This document shows, in pieces, positions 16,858-26,035 of a DNA stretch of 64,000 nt. The stretch spans positions 88,003 to 152,002 of the forward strand of contig JBAYTR010000011.1 of assembly GCA_041675505.1 (NCBI GenBank). The letters are read 5' to 3'. Below the pieces are notes generated by a model. It searched no databases. It saw only the letters and a list, made by a program, of their open reading frames with translations, and had not been told where the DNA came from. This stretch comes from JAGPCK01 sp041675505. GTDB taxonomy: Bacteria; Bacteroidota; Bacteroidia; UKL13-3. Position numbers and translations under genes: made by a program. The stretch's first letter is position 1. Every line of letters starts with the position of its first letter.

Positions 16858-18061
16858 GAAGTTTCACCTCGATACCATAGAATCAGCCATTGAGGCCATT
16901 CGTAACGGAGAAGTAATTATTGTAGTAGATGATGAAGACCGGGAGAATGAAGGCGATTTTTTAACTGCTGCCCGAAACGTAACCCCCGAAGTAATTAATT
17001 TTATGGCCACACACGGCCGCGGATTAATATGTGCCCCGCTGGAAGAAGACCGCTGCACACAGCTGGGTTTGGAACTGATGGTGAATGACAATACAGCTTT
17101 GCACGCCACTCCGTTTACAGTTTCAGTTGATTTGATAGGCAAGGGGTGTACAACAGGTATTTCTGCATCCGACAGAGCAAAAACTGTTCAGGCGCTTATT
17201 GATTCTGAAACCAGAGCAGAAGATTTAGGTAAACCCGGGCATATTTTCCCCTTGCGTGCACGCAAAGAAGGTGTACTGCGCAGAGCAGGACATACGGAAG
17301 CTGCAATAGATTTCGCCCGCTTAGCAGGATTTGAACCTGCGGGTTGTATTGTTGAAATAATGAACGAAGATGGCAGCATGGCACGTTTGCCCGATTTGGT
17401 CAAAATTGCGGAGAAGTTTCAACTGAAACTGGTGACCATCAAAGACCTGATTGAATACCGCCTCAAACACGAAAGCCTCATTCAACGCGAAATTGTTGTG
17501 CAAATGCCCACACAACACGGGGAATTTGATTTGTATGCGTTCCGCCAAAAAGATACAGGACAGGAACATCTGGCACTGGTAAAAGGAAGCTGGGAAAAGA
17601 ATGAACCCATTCTGGTGCGTGTACACTCCTCATGCGTTACCGGAGACATTTTTCATTCCTTGCGCTGTGATTGCGGTGAGCAGTTGCAAAGTGCCATGGA
17701 AATGATTGAACAGGAAGGAAAAGGAGTGGTGCTGTACATCAACCAGGAGGGCAGAGGCATTGGCCTTCTCAACAAACTAAAAGCATACAAATTGCAAGAA
17801 CAAGGCAGAGATACTGTTGAAGCAAATCTGGAACTGGGCTTTAAAATGGATGAGCGTGATTATGGTGTAGGGGCACAAATTCTGCGCGACATAGGTGTAC
17901 ACAAAATGCGCTTAATGACGAATAACCCTACCAAACGCGCAGGTCTTATCGGCTATGGATTGGAAATAGTTGAGAACATTGCTATTCGTGTAAAGTCAAA
18001 TAAGCACAATGCCCATTACCTGCAAACCAAAAAGGATAAAATGGGACATGAGTTAAGTTAA
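16832..18061 (+). CDS. ribBA: Bifunctional RibBA (DHBP synthase / GTP cyclohydrolase II)
   Basis: A 409-residue fusion catalysing both entry steps of riboflavin synthesis. The N-terminal DHBP synthase domain makes 3,4-dihydroxy-2-butanone 4-phosphate from ribulose 5-phosphate (DDEDRENEGD at 33-42, RAGHTEA near 151). The C-terminal GTP cyclohydrolase II domain has its zinc site (SSCVTGDIFHSLRCDCG) and INQEGRGIGL. A strong Shine-Dalgarno, AAAGGAG at 16816-16822, stands 9 bases before the ATG, unusual in this phylum. The first 26 bases overlap the GT2 gene. It ends the four-gene overlapping operon. Confidence 0.97.
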   Translation: MFGNQPNGEKFHLDTIESAIEAIRNGEVIIVVDDEDRENEGDFLTAARNVTPEVINFMATHGRGLICAPLEEDRCTQLGLELMVNDNTALHATPFTVSVDLIGKGCTTGISASDRAKTVQALIDSETRAEDLGKPGHIFPLRARKEGVLRRAGHTEAAIDFARLAGFEPAGCIVEIMNEDGSMARLPDLVKIAEKFQLKLVTIKDLIEYRLKHESLIQREIVVQMPTQHGEFDLYAFRQKDTGQEHLALVKGSWEKNEPILVRVHSSCVTGDIFHSLRCDCGEQLQSAMEMIEQEGKGVVLYINQEGRGIGLLNKLKAYKLQEQGRDTVEANLELGFKMDERDYGVGAQILRDIGVHKMRLMTNNPTKRAGLIGYGLEIVENIAIRVKSNKHNAHYLQTKKDKMGHELS

Positions 18062-18065
18062 GGAA

Positions 18066-18082
18066 GAGTATTCCTAATACTC
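18066..18082. repeat. Short perfect inverted repeat between convergent genes
   Basis: A 7-bp inverted repeat (GAGTATT / AATACTC) with a 3-base spacer lies at the junction of the convergent ribBA and response-regulator genes. No T tract follows on either strand, so a terminator role is only possible. Confidence 0.35.
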
Positions 18083-18538
18083 CGTCTCCAGAAGCCTGAA
18101 ATAATCTCTTTCCATAGTCCCGTCAGTCAATTCTTCTTTCACATGATCCAATTTACTGCGGTCTAAGGGTTTGTTCAAAAACTTACATACAAACTTATTG
18201 CTATTGGCTCGTTCATGGTCTTCTTTAGCCAATGAAGTGGAAAGCATCATAATGATGCAATTTTTCTGAATAACAGCGGGCAATTTGGCGTATTCATCAA
18301 GAAAATCAAACCCTGAAAGTTCAGGCATATTGATGTCAAGGAAAATCAATTGTGGCAGCAGATCAGGCGTTGCCTGTAATGATAACAAATAATCTAAAGC
18401 AGCTCTGGCTGATATTTTTAATTCCACCTGATCAGCAAAAGCATATTTCTTCATGGATATCTGGGCAATCATTAAATCCATTTTTGAATCATCAACTACC
18501 AGAACACGTTGTAATAAAGGTTTGTCGGTATTTTCCAT
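18074..18538 (-). CDS. Single-domain response regulator
   Basis: A 154-residue CheY-like receiver with no output domain. The acidic pair is at DD16-17, the phosphorylated aspartate at D68 (LIFLDINMP), the switch Ser/Thr near 100-101 and the conserved lysine at K113 (NKP). It lies 10 bases after the histidine kinase stop and is almost certainly its partner. With no DNA-binding or enzyme domain, the signal must pass on through protein interaction or a phosphorelay to a partner outside this window. Confidence 0.93.
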   Translation of the reverse strand: MENTDKPLLQRVLVVDDSKMDLMIAQISMKKYAFADQVELKISARAALDYLLSLQATPDLLPQLIFLDINMPELSGFDFLDEYAKLPAVIQKNCIIMMLSTSLAKEDHERANSNKFVCKFLNKPLDRSKLDHVKEELTDGTMERDYFRLLETEY

Positions 18539-18548
18539 GTTAAGTTGT

Positions 18549-19952
18549 TTAGTTTATATTTGATAATTGAGATGGCAAGATAATAGTAAAAGAACTTCCC
18601 ACTCCGGGAATGGAATCAAGCCTTATAGTGCCGTTTAATTTATCTACTGTTTCTTTGACTAGATAAAGCCCCAGACCTGAGCCTACTGACTCTTCGGATA
18701 TCCGGTAAAACATATCAAACACCTTTTTCTGTAGATCGGGTTTAATACCAATGCCGTTATCTGAAACAACAATGGTGCATTCAGCACCGGTGCAACTCAC
18801 TTCAATTTTCACAAACGGATTTTCTACCGCAGGGTTGGAATAACGCATGCCGTTAGAGAGTAAATTATTCAGCACAATAGCCAAACGACTTTTGTCTGAA
18901 ACAAAATCTTCTTTTTGCGAAACTTCAGTCAAAACAGTTACTCTTTTTTCATCATTGGCCATGTACTTCAGGTTAGCACTCACCTCCTGCAACAACTCAT
19001 TAAAGTTAATATGTTCGCTTTTTATTTGTACGCGTGTATTTCGGGAGTAATCCAGTATATCCTGTATAAAAGTATCCAGCTTAAGCACCCCTTGTTTCAC
19101 AAATCCCAGATTGCTTTTAATTTGTTCATCTTCTACATCCTCTTCTGTAAGTTGCACAATGCCCAAAATAGAAGAAAGCGGAGCACGTAAATCATGTGAA
19201 ACGCTGTACACAAATTTATCGAGTTCCTTGTTTGTTTTATTGAGTTCAGTATTGGTTACCTGCAATAATTGGTTGTTTGCTTCCAGTTTATCACGCTGTT
19301 CAGTTATCTTTTGAATTACAATATTTCTCCCGCTAAACAGGTAGGCACTTTGGGCTGCAATTAAAAAAGAGGTGAAAATACCATTGAACAGAAAGTCTTC
19401 TTCTATGTGCGAGTTATCGTTGTTCAGAAATTCAAAACTGGTCCAGCCGGTATAACGGCTTACAATGAAAATATACAGTACCTGAAAGCAAAACAGAGTG
19501 GTAAACAATACTCCTCCGTTACGCCCCAGCAACATAAAAGCAGTAAGAATAACCACGGCATAATAGGTAACACTGGCTGATTTTATACCGCCAGTACTGT
19601 AGGAAACCATGTGAAGCAACAAAAATGAAGAAAGCAATACTACCAAATATGCTTTTTCTAACTGGTCAATCTTTTTAACCCGGTAAAAGTTAAAAAGCAT
19701 TATCAATGACAGGATAGGGAGTACCAGATGAATAGGTTTTACTACCTCAAACATAAAATACATTTTGAGGTACACACCAAAACTCACCAGTGCACCTGTG
19801 AAAGAATATATTCTGAAAAGCGTAAAACGTTGACGCTCGAAAATATTCTCTTCGTCAATACTTTGGTAAACGTCTTCGTTTTTCAATAGGTTACTTAAAA
19901 CCATGAACAAGTTATTTTTCTGTTTATACAATGGTAGCTGAATTTTCAACAT
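18549..19952 (-). CDS. Membrane histidine kinase
   Basis: A 467-residue kinase. The N-terminal half has about six membrane helices (roughly 43-210) forming a MASE-like sensor with little periplasmic sequence. A coiled linker follows (about 210-245), then HisKA with SHDLRAPL (His253) and a HATPase domain with N-box LNNLLSNGMRYS (about 361), DNGIGI (398-403) and GSGLGLYLVKE (about 424). An ATG at 19904 (MVLSNLL) is an alternative start. The signal is unknown; the membrane-embedded sensor suggests something in or near the membrane. Forms an operon with the response regulator. Confidence 0.9.
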   Translation of the reverse strand: MLKIQLPLYKQKNNLFMVLSNLLKNEDVYQSIDEENIFERQRFTLFRIYSFTGALVSFGVYLKMYFMFEVVKPIHLVLPILSLIMLFNFYRVKKIDQLEKAYLVVLLSSFLLLHMVSYSTGGIKSASVTYYAVVILTAFMLLGRNGGVLFTTLFCFQVLYIFIVSRYTGWTSFEFLNNDNSHIEEDFLFNGIFTSFLIAAQSAYLFSGRNIVIQKITEQRDKLEANNQLLQVTNTELNKTNKELDKFVYSVSHDLRAPLSSILGIVQLTEEDVEDEQIKSNLGFVKQGVLKLDTFIQDILDYSRNTRVQIKSEHINFNELLQEVSANLKYMANDEKRVTVLTEVSQKEDFVSDKSRLAIVLNNLLSNGMRYSNPAVENPFVKIEVSCTGAECTIVVSDNGIGIKPDLQKKVFDMFYRISEESVGSGLGLYLVKETVDKLNGTIRLDSIPGVGSSFTIILPSQLSNIN

Positions 19953-20054
19953 ACAAAAAGTACATACGGGTAAACCGGACTTTAAGTTTTCAAGTAAGTG
20001 GGAAATAGTGCAACTAAATTACAAGTTATTGAATTACAAAACCTTTTATTTCGC

Positions 20055-22322
20055 TTATTCGGTAACGGAAATGGAGTCCGGATTTGCTGTTGACAAAGTA
20101 GAGTCTGCATCAGCCTTTGGAAGAATATTACCGCAACGGTAGTTTTTAGTGATTTTAATGGTAGGCTCCGGGAATTTGCCTAATGAAATACCTGTTTCAG
20201 GATGCTGATAAACGAGCTCCATAAAACGACCATAAATGGGCAACGCGGTTTTAGAGCCCTCGCCCAATTCAGAAACCCGAAAGTGTATGCTGGGGTCGTT
20301 GGCTCCAACCCACACTCCGGTTACTAAATCTTTGGTAAGCCCGATGTACCAGCCATCCGAGTGGTTGGAGGAGGTGCCTGTTTTACCGCCCACCTCATTG
20401 CCTTTTTTAAACAAATCATATTCCCACAAGGCCTGTGAAGTACCTCCGGGTTCCTGCATCCCGCCCCTGAACATCCATACCATCAACCAGGCCGTTTCTT
20501 CAGAAAGTACTTTTCTGGGGGTTGCTTTAAACTCAGCCAGCAACTTCCCGTCCTTATCACAAATGCGGTGAACAAGCAATGGCTCAGTGTACATGCCTTT
20601 ATTAAGAAATGTGCCGTATGAATTTACCATTTCCTGCACTGTAACTCCGCTGGAACCTAAGGAAATGGACGGAACAATAGCTAAAGGGGAGCGAATACCA
20701 CATTTATGAGCATAACGGGCCACCTTGTCCCAACCTACTTTTTCGGTAATCTGGGCTGTAACCGAGTTACATGATTTGGCCATGGCCCAACGCAAGGTCA
20801 TATGGTAACCTGTAAAAACCCAGTCGCTGTTTTGTGGCGACCATACTTTCTTTTTACCTTTTTCTTCATACCTGATATGTACCGGCTCATCATAAAAACG
20901 GTCGCAGGGACTCATACCGTTATCAATAGCTGCACAATAAGCAAAAGGTTTAAAAGTGGAACCGGGTTGACGTTTACTTTGGTTCACGTGATCATATTTA
21001 AAGTAGCGGTGATTGATGCCACCTATCCAAACTTTAATGTGCCCGCTGAAGGGATCTAAAGTCATCATGCCGCTTTGCATCAAAGTCAGGTAATAGCGCA
21101 ACGAGTCAATGGTGGAAAGGGTAGTATCCCGCTCACCGTTCCAGGTAAACACCTGCATAATCTTCTTGATGTGAAGAGCAGAGTCAATGGCCAGTGTGTC
21201 GCTTTTAAATTGTTGTTTCAGAGATTTGTATGCCGGTGTTTTTTTGAGGTACGATTCAAAGAAGCCTTTTATTTCACGTTTATTTTCATCCGTCCAGGGG
21301 TTTTGACCGCGCCAGTGTACATTAAATCTGCGCTGTATTTCCCGCATCTTTTCGGCATTGGCCTGCTCTGCTAAAGTTTGTAATTTCGAGTCAATGGTGG
21401 TGTAAATTTTCAATCCGTCAGCATATACATCATACCCGTTTTCATCACACCATTTTTGGATGGCTTGTTTGGCTGCTACCCGAATATATGAATCCTGCTC
21501 TTCGTCATTATCATAGGCATCCTGATTGATGATAATGGGCAAGGCCATCAGTGAATCAGCTGCTGCGGAGGAAAGTAATACATATTTTACCAGTTGAGCC
21601 AGCACCACATTTCTGCGTTCCAATGCCTTATCGTAGTTATTGAATGGGTTGTATGTGGTGGTGGCTTTTAACATACCTACCAGTAATGCACCTTCCTGCC
21701 AGTTGAGTTCTGAAGGGAGTTTATTGAAATACGTTTTGGTGGCCACTTTTATCCCGAAAGCATTATTACCAAAGCCAACGGTATTCAGATACATCTCCAA
21801 TAATTGCGCTTTGGTGTAAAAATGTTCCAGTTTTAGAGCGCAGAACCACTCTTTCATTTTAAAGGAAATAGTTCGTAGTAACGGTATTTTGCCGGCCACG
21901 CCCTGATTTTTAGGATGACGGGTATGATACAGGTTTTTTACCAACTGTTGTGTAATGGTACTTGCACCACGCTTATCACCAGATGCGGTAGAAAAAACAC
22001 CCGCAATTACAGAGCGGGTATCAATACCGTGGTGTTCGTAAAAGCGAATGTCTTCAGTGGCTAAAAGTATTTTAATCAGATTAGTGTCTACCTCATCCAA
22101 CGTAACCGGACTTCTTTTCTCCTTAAAATAGCGGCCTATCAGAACGGAATCAGCTGTGTACAACTCTGAAGCCACTGACATGCGAGGTGTTTTAATATCA
22201 GCCGGAGTGGGCATGTAGCCAAAAAAATGGAAGGGATTTAATTCAAACAGGATAACAAACAGCAATAGGGCTGCCCCTGCATAACCCGTTACACGTATAC
22301 TCTTGCGCAGGTATTGATTCAT
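20055..22322 (-). CDS. Class A penicillin-binding protein (PBP1A type)
   Basis: A 755-residue bifunctional peptidoglycan synthase. After one N-terminal membrane helix, the GT51 glycosyltransferase domain has EDIRFYEHHGID and GASTITQQLVKNLY. The transpeptidase domain has the serine motif GSTFKPF, SCN (AKSCNSV) and KTGT (GGKTGTSSNHSDGW). It polymerises and cross-links glycan strands in the periplasm. The frame starts at a TTG (22331); ATG at 22322 (MNQYLRKSIRV) is preferred. Proteins of this length and order are standard for Bacteroidota PBP1A. Confidence 0.95.
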   Translation of the reverse strand: MNQYLRKSIRVTGYAGAALLLFVILFELNPFHFFGYMPTPADIKTPRMSVASELYTADSVLIGRYFKEKRSPVTLDEVDTNLIKILLATEDIRFYEHHGIDTRSVIAGVFSTASGDKRGASTITQQLVKNLYHTRHPKNQGVAGKIPLLRTISFKMKEWFCALKLEHFYTKAQLLEMYLNTVGFGNNAFGIKVATKTYFNKLPSELNWQEGALLVGMLKATTTYNPFNNYDKALERRNVVLAQLVKYVLLSSAAADSLMALPIIINQDAYDNDEEQDSYIRVAAKQAIQKWCDENGYDVYADGLKIYTTIDSKLQTLAEQANAEKMREIQRRFNVHWRGQNPWTDENKREIKGFFESYLKKTPAYKSLKQQFKSDTLAIDSALHIKKIMQVFTWNGERDTTLSTIDSLRYYLTLMQSGMMTLDPFSGHIKVWIGGINHRYFKYDHVNQSKRQPGSTFKPFAYCAAIDNGMSPCDRFYDEPVHIRYEEKGKKKVWSPQNSDWVFTGYHMTLRWAMAKSCNSVTAQITEKVGWDKVARYAHKCGIRSPLAIVPSISLGSSGVTVQEMVNSYGTFLNKGMYTEPLLVHRICDKDGKLLAEFKATPRKVLSEETAWLMVWMFRGGMQEPGGTSQALWEYDLFKKGNEVGGKTGTSSNHSDGWYIGLTKDLVTGVWVGANDPSIHFRVSELGEGSKTALPIYGRFMELVYQHPETGISLGKFPEPTIKITKNYRCGNILPKADADSTLSTANPDSISVTE

Positions 22323-22365
22323 AAATTGCAAATATGCGTAAAATGAGGGCGAAAGAGAAGTGCGA

Positions 22366-23226
22366 TTATTTTTTCATCTCCTCGCGTAACTGGGCCGATG
22401 TTTTTGTACTACCATCATGGCTCCAACCAGGGGGGGCAAACATGTACCTGAGTTTGTGCAACAGTGAAACAGGCCTCATTACATCCTTAAAAATATTGCT
22501 CCACTCATGAAAAATAACTTTAGCCAAATGGTAGGAGTGAACGTTCTTGGTAAGTCCGTACACAGGTTTATCAGTCTCCTCAGCATACGTTCCAAAGAGT
22601 TTATCCCACAGAATCAACACCTGTCCCATGTTTTTATCAAGGTACTGCACATTGCTGGCATGATGCACACGGTGATGAGAAGGAGTGACCAGAAATTTTT
22701 CCAGAATCCCCAGCTTACCCACCGTTTCTGTATGTACAAAAAAGGCATACGTTTGATTCACCGCATAAATGAACATAATGTCTATACCGTTAAAACCCAA
22801 CAATGCACAGGGAATAAAAAATATCCAGCGATACAGGGGTTGCAAGGCAGAGGAACGCAGGGCCACGGTGAAATTAAACTTCTCTGATGAGTGGTGGTTT
22901 ACATGCACGGCCCAAAAAAAGCGGCAATAGTGTTCTGCACGGTGTAGCCAGTAAAAGCATAAATCCTGTGCTATAAAAAGTCCTACCCAGTAGTAAACTT
23001 TTGATTCGATATGAACGAGAGCAAATTCTACCGAAATTTTGTTGAGTATACCAAAGGTTACACCTTTCATGGTAAGGTCCATGAGCAAGCCACCTAAACC
23101 CAGCCACAAACTGATGCCACTATCTTTTAAATCATACAGATGTAACTCATCTCTGCGACTCAGGTAACTCTCCAGTACAATGAAGAAAATATAAAGAATA
23201 GCGGTGAGGTATACGAAGTAATCCAT
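22366..23226 (-). CDS. Sterol desaturase / fatty acid hydroxylase family membrane protein
   Basis: A 286-residue integral membrane di-iron enzyme. The histidine clusters are HRAEH, HVNHH (WAVHVNHHSSEKFN) and HRVHH (SHHRVHHASN), spaced as in the family, with several membrane helices between. Members hydroxylate or desaturate lipids; in Bacteroidota candidates include ornithine lipid, sphingolipid or carotenoid modification, but the substrate cannot be read from sequence. It precedes the PBP1A gene by 43 bases on the same strand, so co-transcription is possible. Confidence 0.88.
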   Translation of the reverse strand: MDYFVYLTAILYIFFIVLESYLSRRDELHLYDLKDSGISLWLGLGGLLMDLTMKGVTFGILNKISVEFALVHIESKVYYWVGLFIAQDLCFYWLHRAEHYCRFFWAVHVNHHSSEKFNFTVALRSSALQPLYRWIFFIPCALLGFNGIDIMFIYAVNQTYAFFVHTETVGKLGILEKFLVTPSHHRVHHASNVQYLDKNMGQVLILWDKLFGTYAEETDKPVYGLTKNVHSYHLAKVIFHEWSNIFKDVMRPVSLLHKLRYMFAPPGWSHDGSTKTSAQLREEMKK

Positions 23227-23464
23227 TTTGATGCGAAAATAACGGAAATCTTAAATTTTAACGGCCGATTGTCAGTCTGCTTGAGATGGTGTAACTGAAT
23301 TCAAAAATCAACACTGAATTTGTCCTTACTCAAAGTTACTGCCAACCCCATCAGAATAAGGGAGTTTCCCTTATCCACAACCACCTGAAAATATGTGAGT
23401 ATTTTACCCCCTGAAACCTGCGTTAAATGCTGTATTTTGCGATGTTTATTAAACACAATTTTAC

Positions 23465-26020
23465 ATGTCAGAGAACAACGACCGCATTATTTCCATTAAC
23501 ATTGAAGATGAGATGAAAACAGCCTACATCGATTATTCGATGTCGGTGATTGTATCACGTGCCTTACCCGATGTGCGGGATGGATTAAAACCCGTTCACC
23601 GCAGGGTGTTATATGGAATGACTGAACTGGGACTGGCTTCCAACCGTCCGTACAAAAAATCTGCCCGTATTGTGGGAGAGGTGTTGGGTAAATTTCACCC
23701 GCACGGTGATTCCTCAGTATATGATACCATGGTGCGTATGGCTCAGGATTGGAGCATGCGTTACACTATGGTTGACGGACAAGGAAACTTTGGTTCCGTT
23801 GACGGAGATCCACCGGCAGCTATGCGTTACACCGAAGCCCGTTTGCGCAAAATAGCGGAAGAAATGCTGGTAGATATTGACAAAAACACTGTCGATTACC
23901 GCCCCAACTTTGACGATTCATTAACAGAACCAACCGTTCTGCCTTCTAAAATACCTAACCTGCTGGTGAATGGTGCCTCAGGTATTGCTGTGGGTATGGC
24001 CACCAATATGGCTCCGCACAACCTTACTGAAGTGATTGAAGGTATTATCGCCTACATCGACAACAGAGATATTACCATTGAAGAGCTGATTAAATACATT
24101 AAGGCACCCGATTTCCCTACAGGTGGTACCATTTACGGTTACGAAGGGGTGCGCGAAGCATTTGAAACAGGGCGTGGTCGCGTTATGATGCGTGCCAAGT
24201 CGAACTTTGAAACCAGCAAAACCGGTAAAGACCAGATTATTGTTACCGAAATCCCTTACCAAATCAACAAGGCCCAGCTGATTATGAAAACAGCTGAGTT
24301 GATTAACGAAAAGGTAATTGAAGGCATCAGCGAAATTCGTGACGAGAGCGACCGTGACGGTATGCGTATAGTGTACGACCTTAAACGCGATGCTATTCCC
24401 AACATTGTACTCAACAAACTTTACAAATACACTTCCCTGCAAACTTCCTTCAGTGTAAACAACATTGCGCTGGTAAAAGGTCGTCCGCAAATGCTTAACC
24501 TCAAGCAGTTAATTGTGTATTACGTAGAACACAGGCACGAGGTAGTTATCAGACGTACACAGTTTGAACTGGCTGAGGCCCGCCAACGTGCTCACATACT
24601 GGAAGGTTTGATTATTGCCATCGACAATCTGGATGAAGTAATCAACCTGATACGCTCCTCACGTACCCCTGATGAAGCCAAATCAGGCCTTATGGAACGT
24701 TTCAGCCTGAGTGATATTCAATCTAAAGCGATACTTGACTTAAGACTACAAAAACTTACTGGTCTTGAGCGTGATAAGTTAAAAGAAGAATACGAAGAAA
24801 TCATGAAATTGATTGCGTATTTGGAAAGTGTACTGGCAGATGAATCGTTGCGCATGCAAATTATAAAAGATGAACTTCTGGAAATAAAAGAGAAGTACGG
24901 AGATGCCCGCAGAACTGTAATTGAATACTCTGCCAATGATATGCGCATGGAAGACTTCATCGAACAGGAAGATGTGGTGATTACCATTTCACACATGGGC
25001 TACATTAAACGTACTTCATTAGATGAATACCGCACCCAAAACCGTGGCGGACGCGGAGGTAAAGGCGTAGCACACCGTGATGAGGACTTTGTAGAACACC
25101 TGTTTATTGCCAATACCCACAACTACCTGTTGTTCTTCACTGAACAGGGCCGTTGTTTCTGGATGAAAGCCTACGAAGTGCCTGAAGGTGCTAAAAATAC
25201 CAAGGGCCGTGCCATCCAAAACCTCATTAACATACCGGTAAGCGACAAAATAAGGGCTTACGTTAATGTACAGAATCTCAATGATGCTGAGTACCTGAAC
25301 AATAACTTCATCATCATGTGTACCAAAAACGGTATCATCAAGAAAACATCATTGGAAGCATACTCCCGCCCGCGTCAGGGTGGTATTAATGCCATAACCG
25401 TACGTGACGGTGACCAACTGCTCGAAGCCTTGCTCACTTCAGGAAAAGACGAGATTCTGATGGCCAAAAAGACCGGTCGTGCAATTCGTTTCAATGAAGA
25501 AGGTGTTAGACCAATGGGCCGAACTGCCTCAGGTGTAAAAGGAGTTACGTTAGAGGGCAAAGGTGACGAGGTTATCGGAATGATTGCCATTAAAGATAAA
25601 GCCACCACTGTATTGGTAGTATCAGAAAAAGGATACGGTAAACGTTCCTTCCTGGTAGATCCGGAAAGCGGAGAAGATGAATACCGTGTTACAGGACGTG
25701 GTGGTAAAGGCGTAAAAACCCTGAACATCACCGATAAAACAGGCAATCTGGTAGCCATTAAAGACGTTACTGATGAAAACGACCTGATGATTATTACCAA
25801 AAACGGTATCACCATCCGTATTCCGGTTGAAGATTTACGCGTAATGGGCAGAGCAACACAAGGCGTTAGGTTGATTAAACTGGACGAAGAAGATGCGATT
25901 GCCTCAGTTGGTAAAGTGGAACACGAAAAAGAAATAGATGAAATAGTTGAAGCAGAAGGCGATTCTCCTGAAAGTGGTACAACAATTGAAAACTCCACCG
26001 AGGAAAACCCCGAAGCATAA
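23465..26020 (+). CDS. gyrA: DNA gyrase subunit A
   Basis: An 851-residue GyrA that breaks and rejoins DNA in the negative-supercoiling enzyme. Catalytic tyrosine is Tyr122 (AAMRYTEAR). The quinolone-resistance region keeps E. coli numbering, HPHGDSSVYDT at 78-88, with susceptible-type Ser83 and Asp87. The GyrA box (QNRGGRGGKG) that distinguishes gyrase from topoisomerase IV is present in the C-terminal DNA-wrapping domain. The acidic tail is Glu-rich. A -7-like TATTTTGC lies about 25 bases upstream. The partner gyrB is not in the window. Confidence 0.98.
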   Translation: MSENNDRIISINIEDEMKTAYIDYSMSVIVSRALPDVRDGLKPVHRRVLYGMTELGLASNRPYKKSARIVGEVLGKFHPHGDSSVYDTMVRMAQDWSMRYTMVDGQGNFGSVDGDPPAAMRYTEARLRKIAEEMLVDIDKNTVDYRPNFDDSLTEPTVLPSKIPNLLVNGASGIAVGMATNMAPHNLTEVIEGIIAYIDNRDITIEELIKYIKAPDFPTGGTIYGYEGVREAFETGRGRVMMRAKSNFETSKTGKDQIIVTEIPYQINKAQLIMKTAELINEKVIEGISEIRDESDRDGMRIVYDLKRDAIPNIVLNKLYKYTSLQTSFSVNNIALVKGRPQMLNLKQLIVYYVEHRHEVVIRRTQFELAEARQRAHILEGLIIAIDNLDEVINLIRSSRTPDEAKSGLMERFSLSDIQSKAILDLRLQKLTGLERDKLKEEYEEIMKLIAYLESVLADESLRMQIIKDELLEIKEKYGDARRTVIEYSANDMRMEDFIEQEDVVITISHMGYIKRTSLDEYRTQNRGGRGGKGVAHRDEDFVEHLFIANTHNYLLFFTEQGRCFWMKAYEVPEGAKNTKGRAIQNLINIPVSDKIRAYVNVQNLNDAEYLNNNFIIMCTKNGIIKKTSLEAYSRPRQGGINAITVRDGDQLLEALLTSGKDEILMAKKTGRAIRFNEEGVRPMGRTASGVKGVTLEGKGDEVIGMIAIKDKATTVLVVSEKGYGKRSFLVDPESGEDEYRVTGRGGKGVKTLNITDKTGNLVAIKDVTDENDLMIITKNGITIRIPVEDLRVMGRATQGVRLIKLDEEDAIASVGKVEHEKEIDEIVEAEGDSPESGTTIENSTEENPEA

Positions 26021-26035
26021 CCGTAATTTAAGTAT

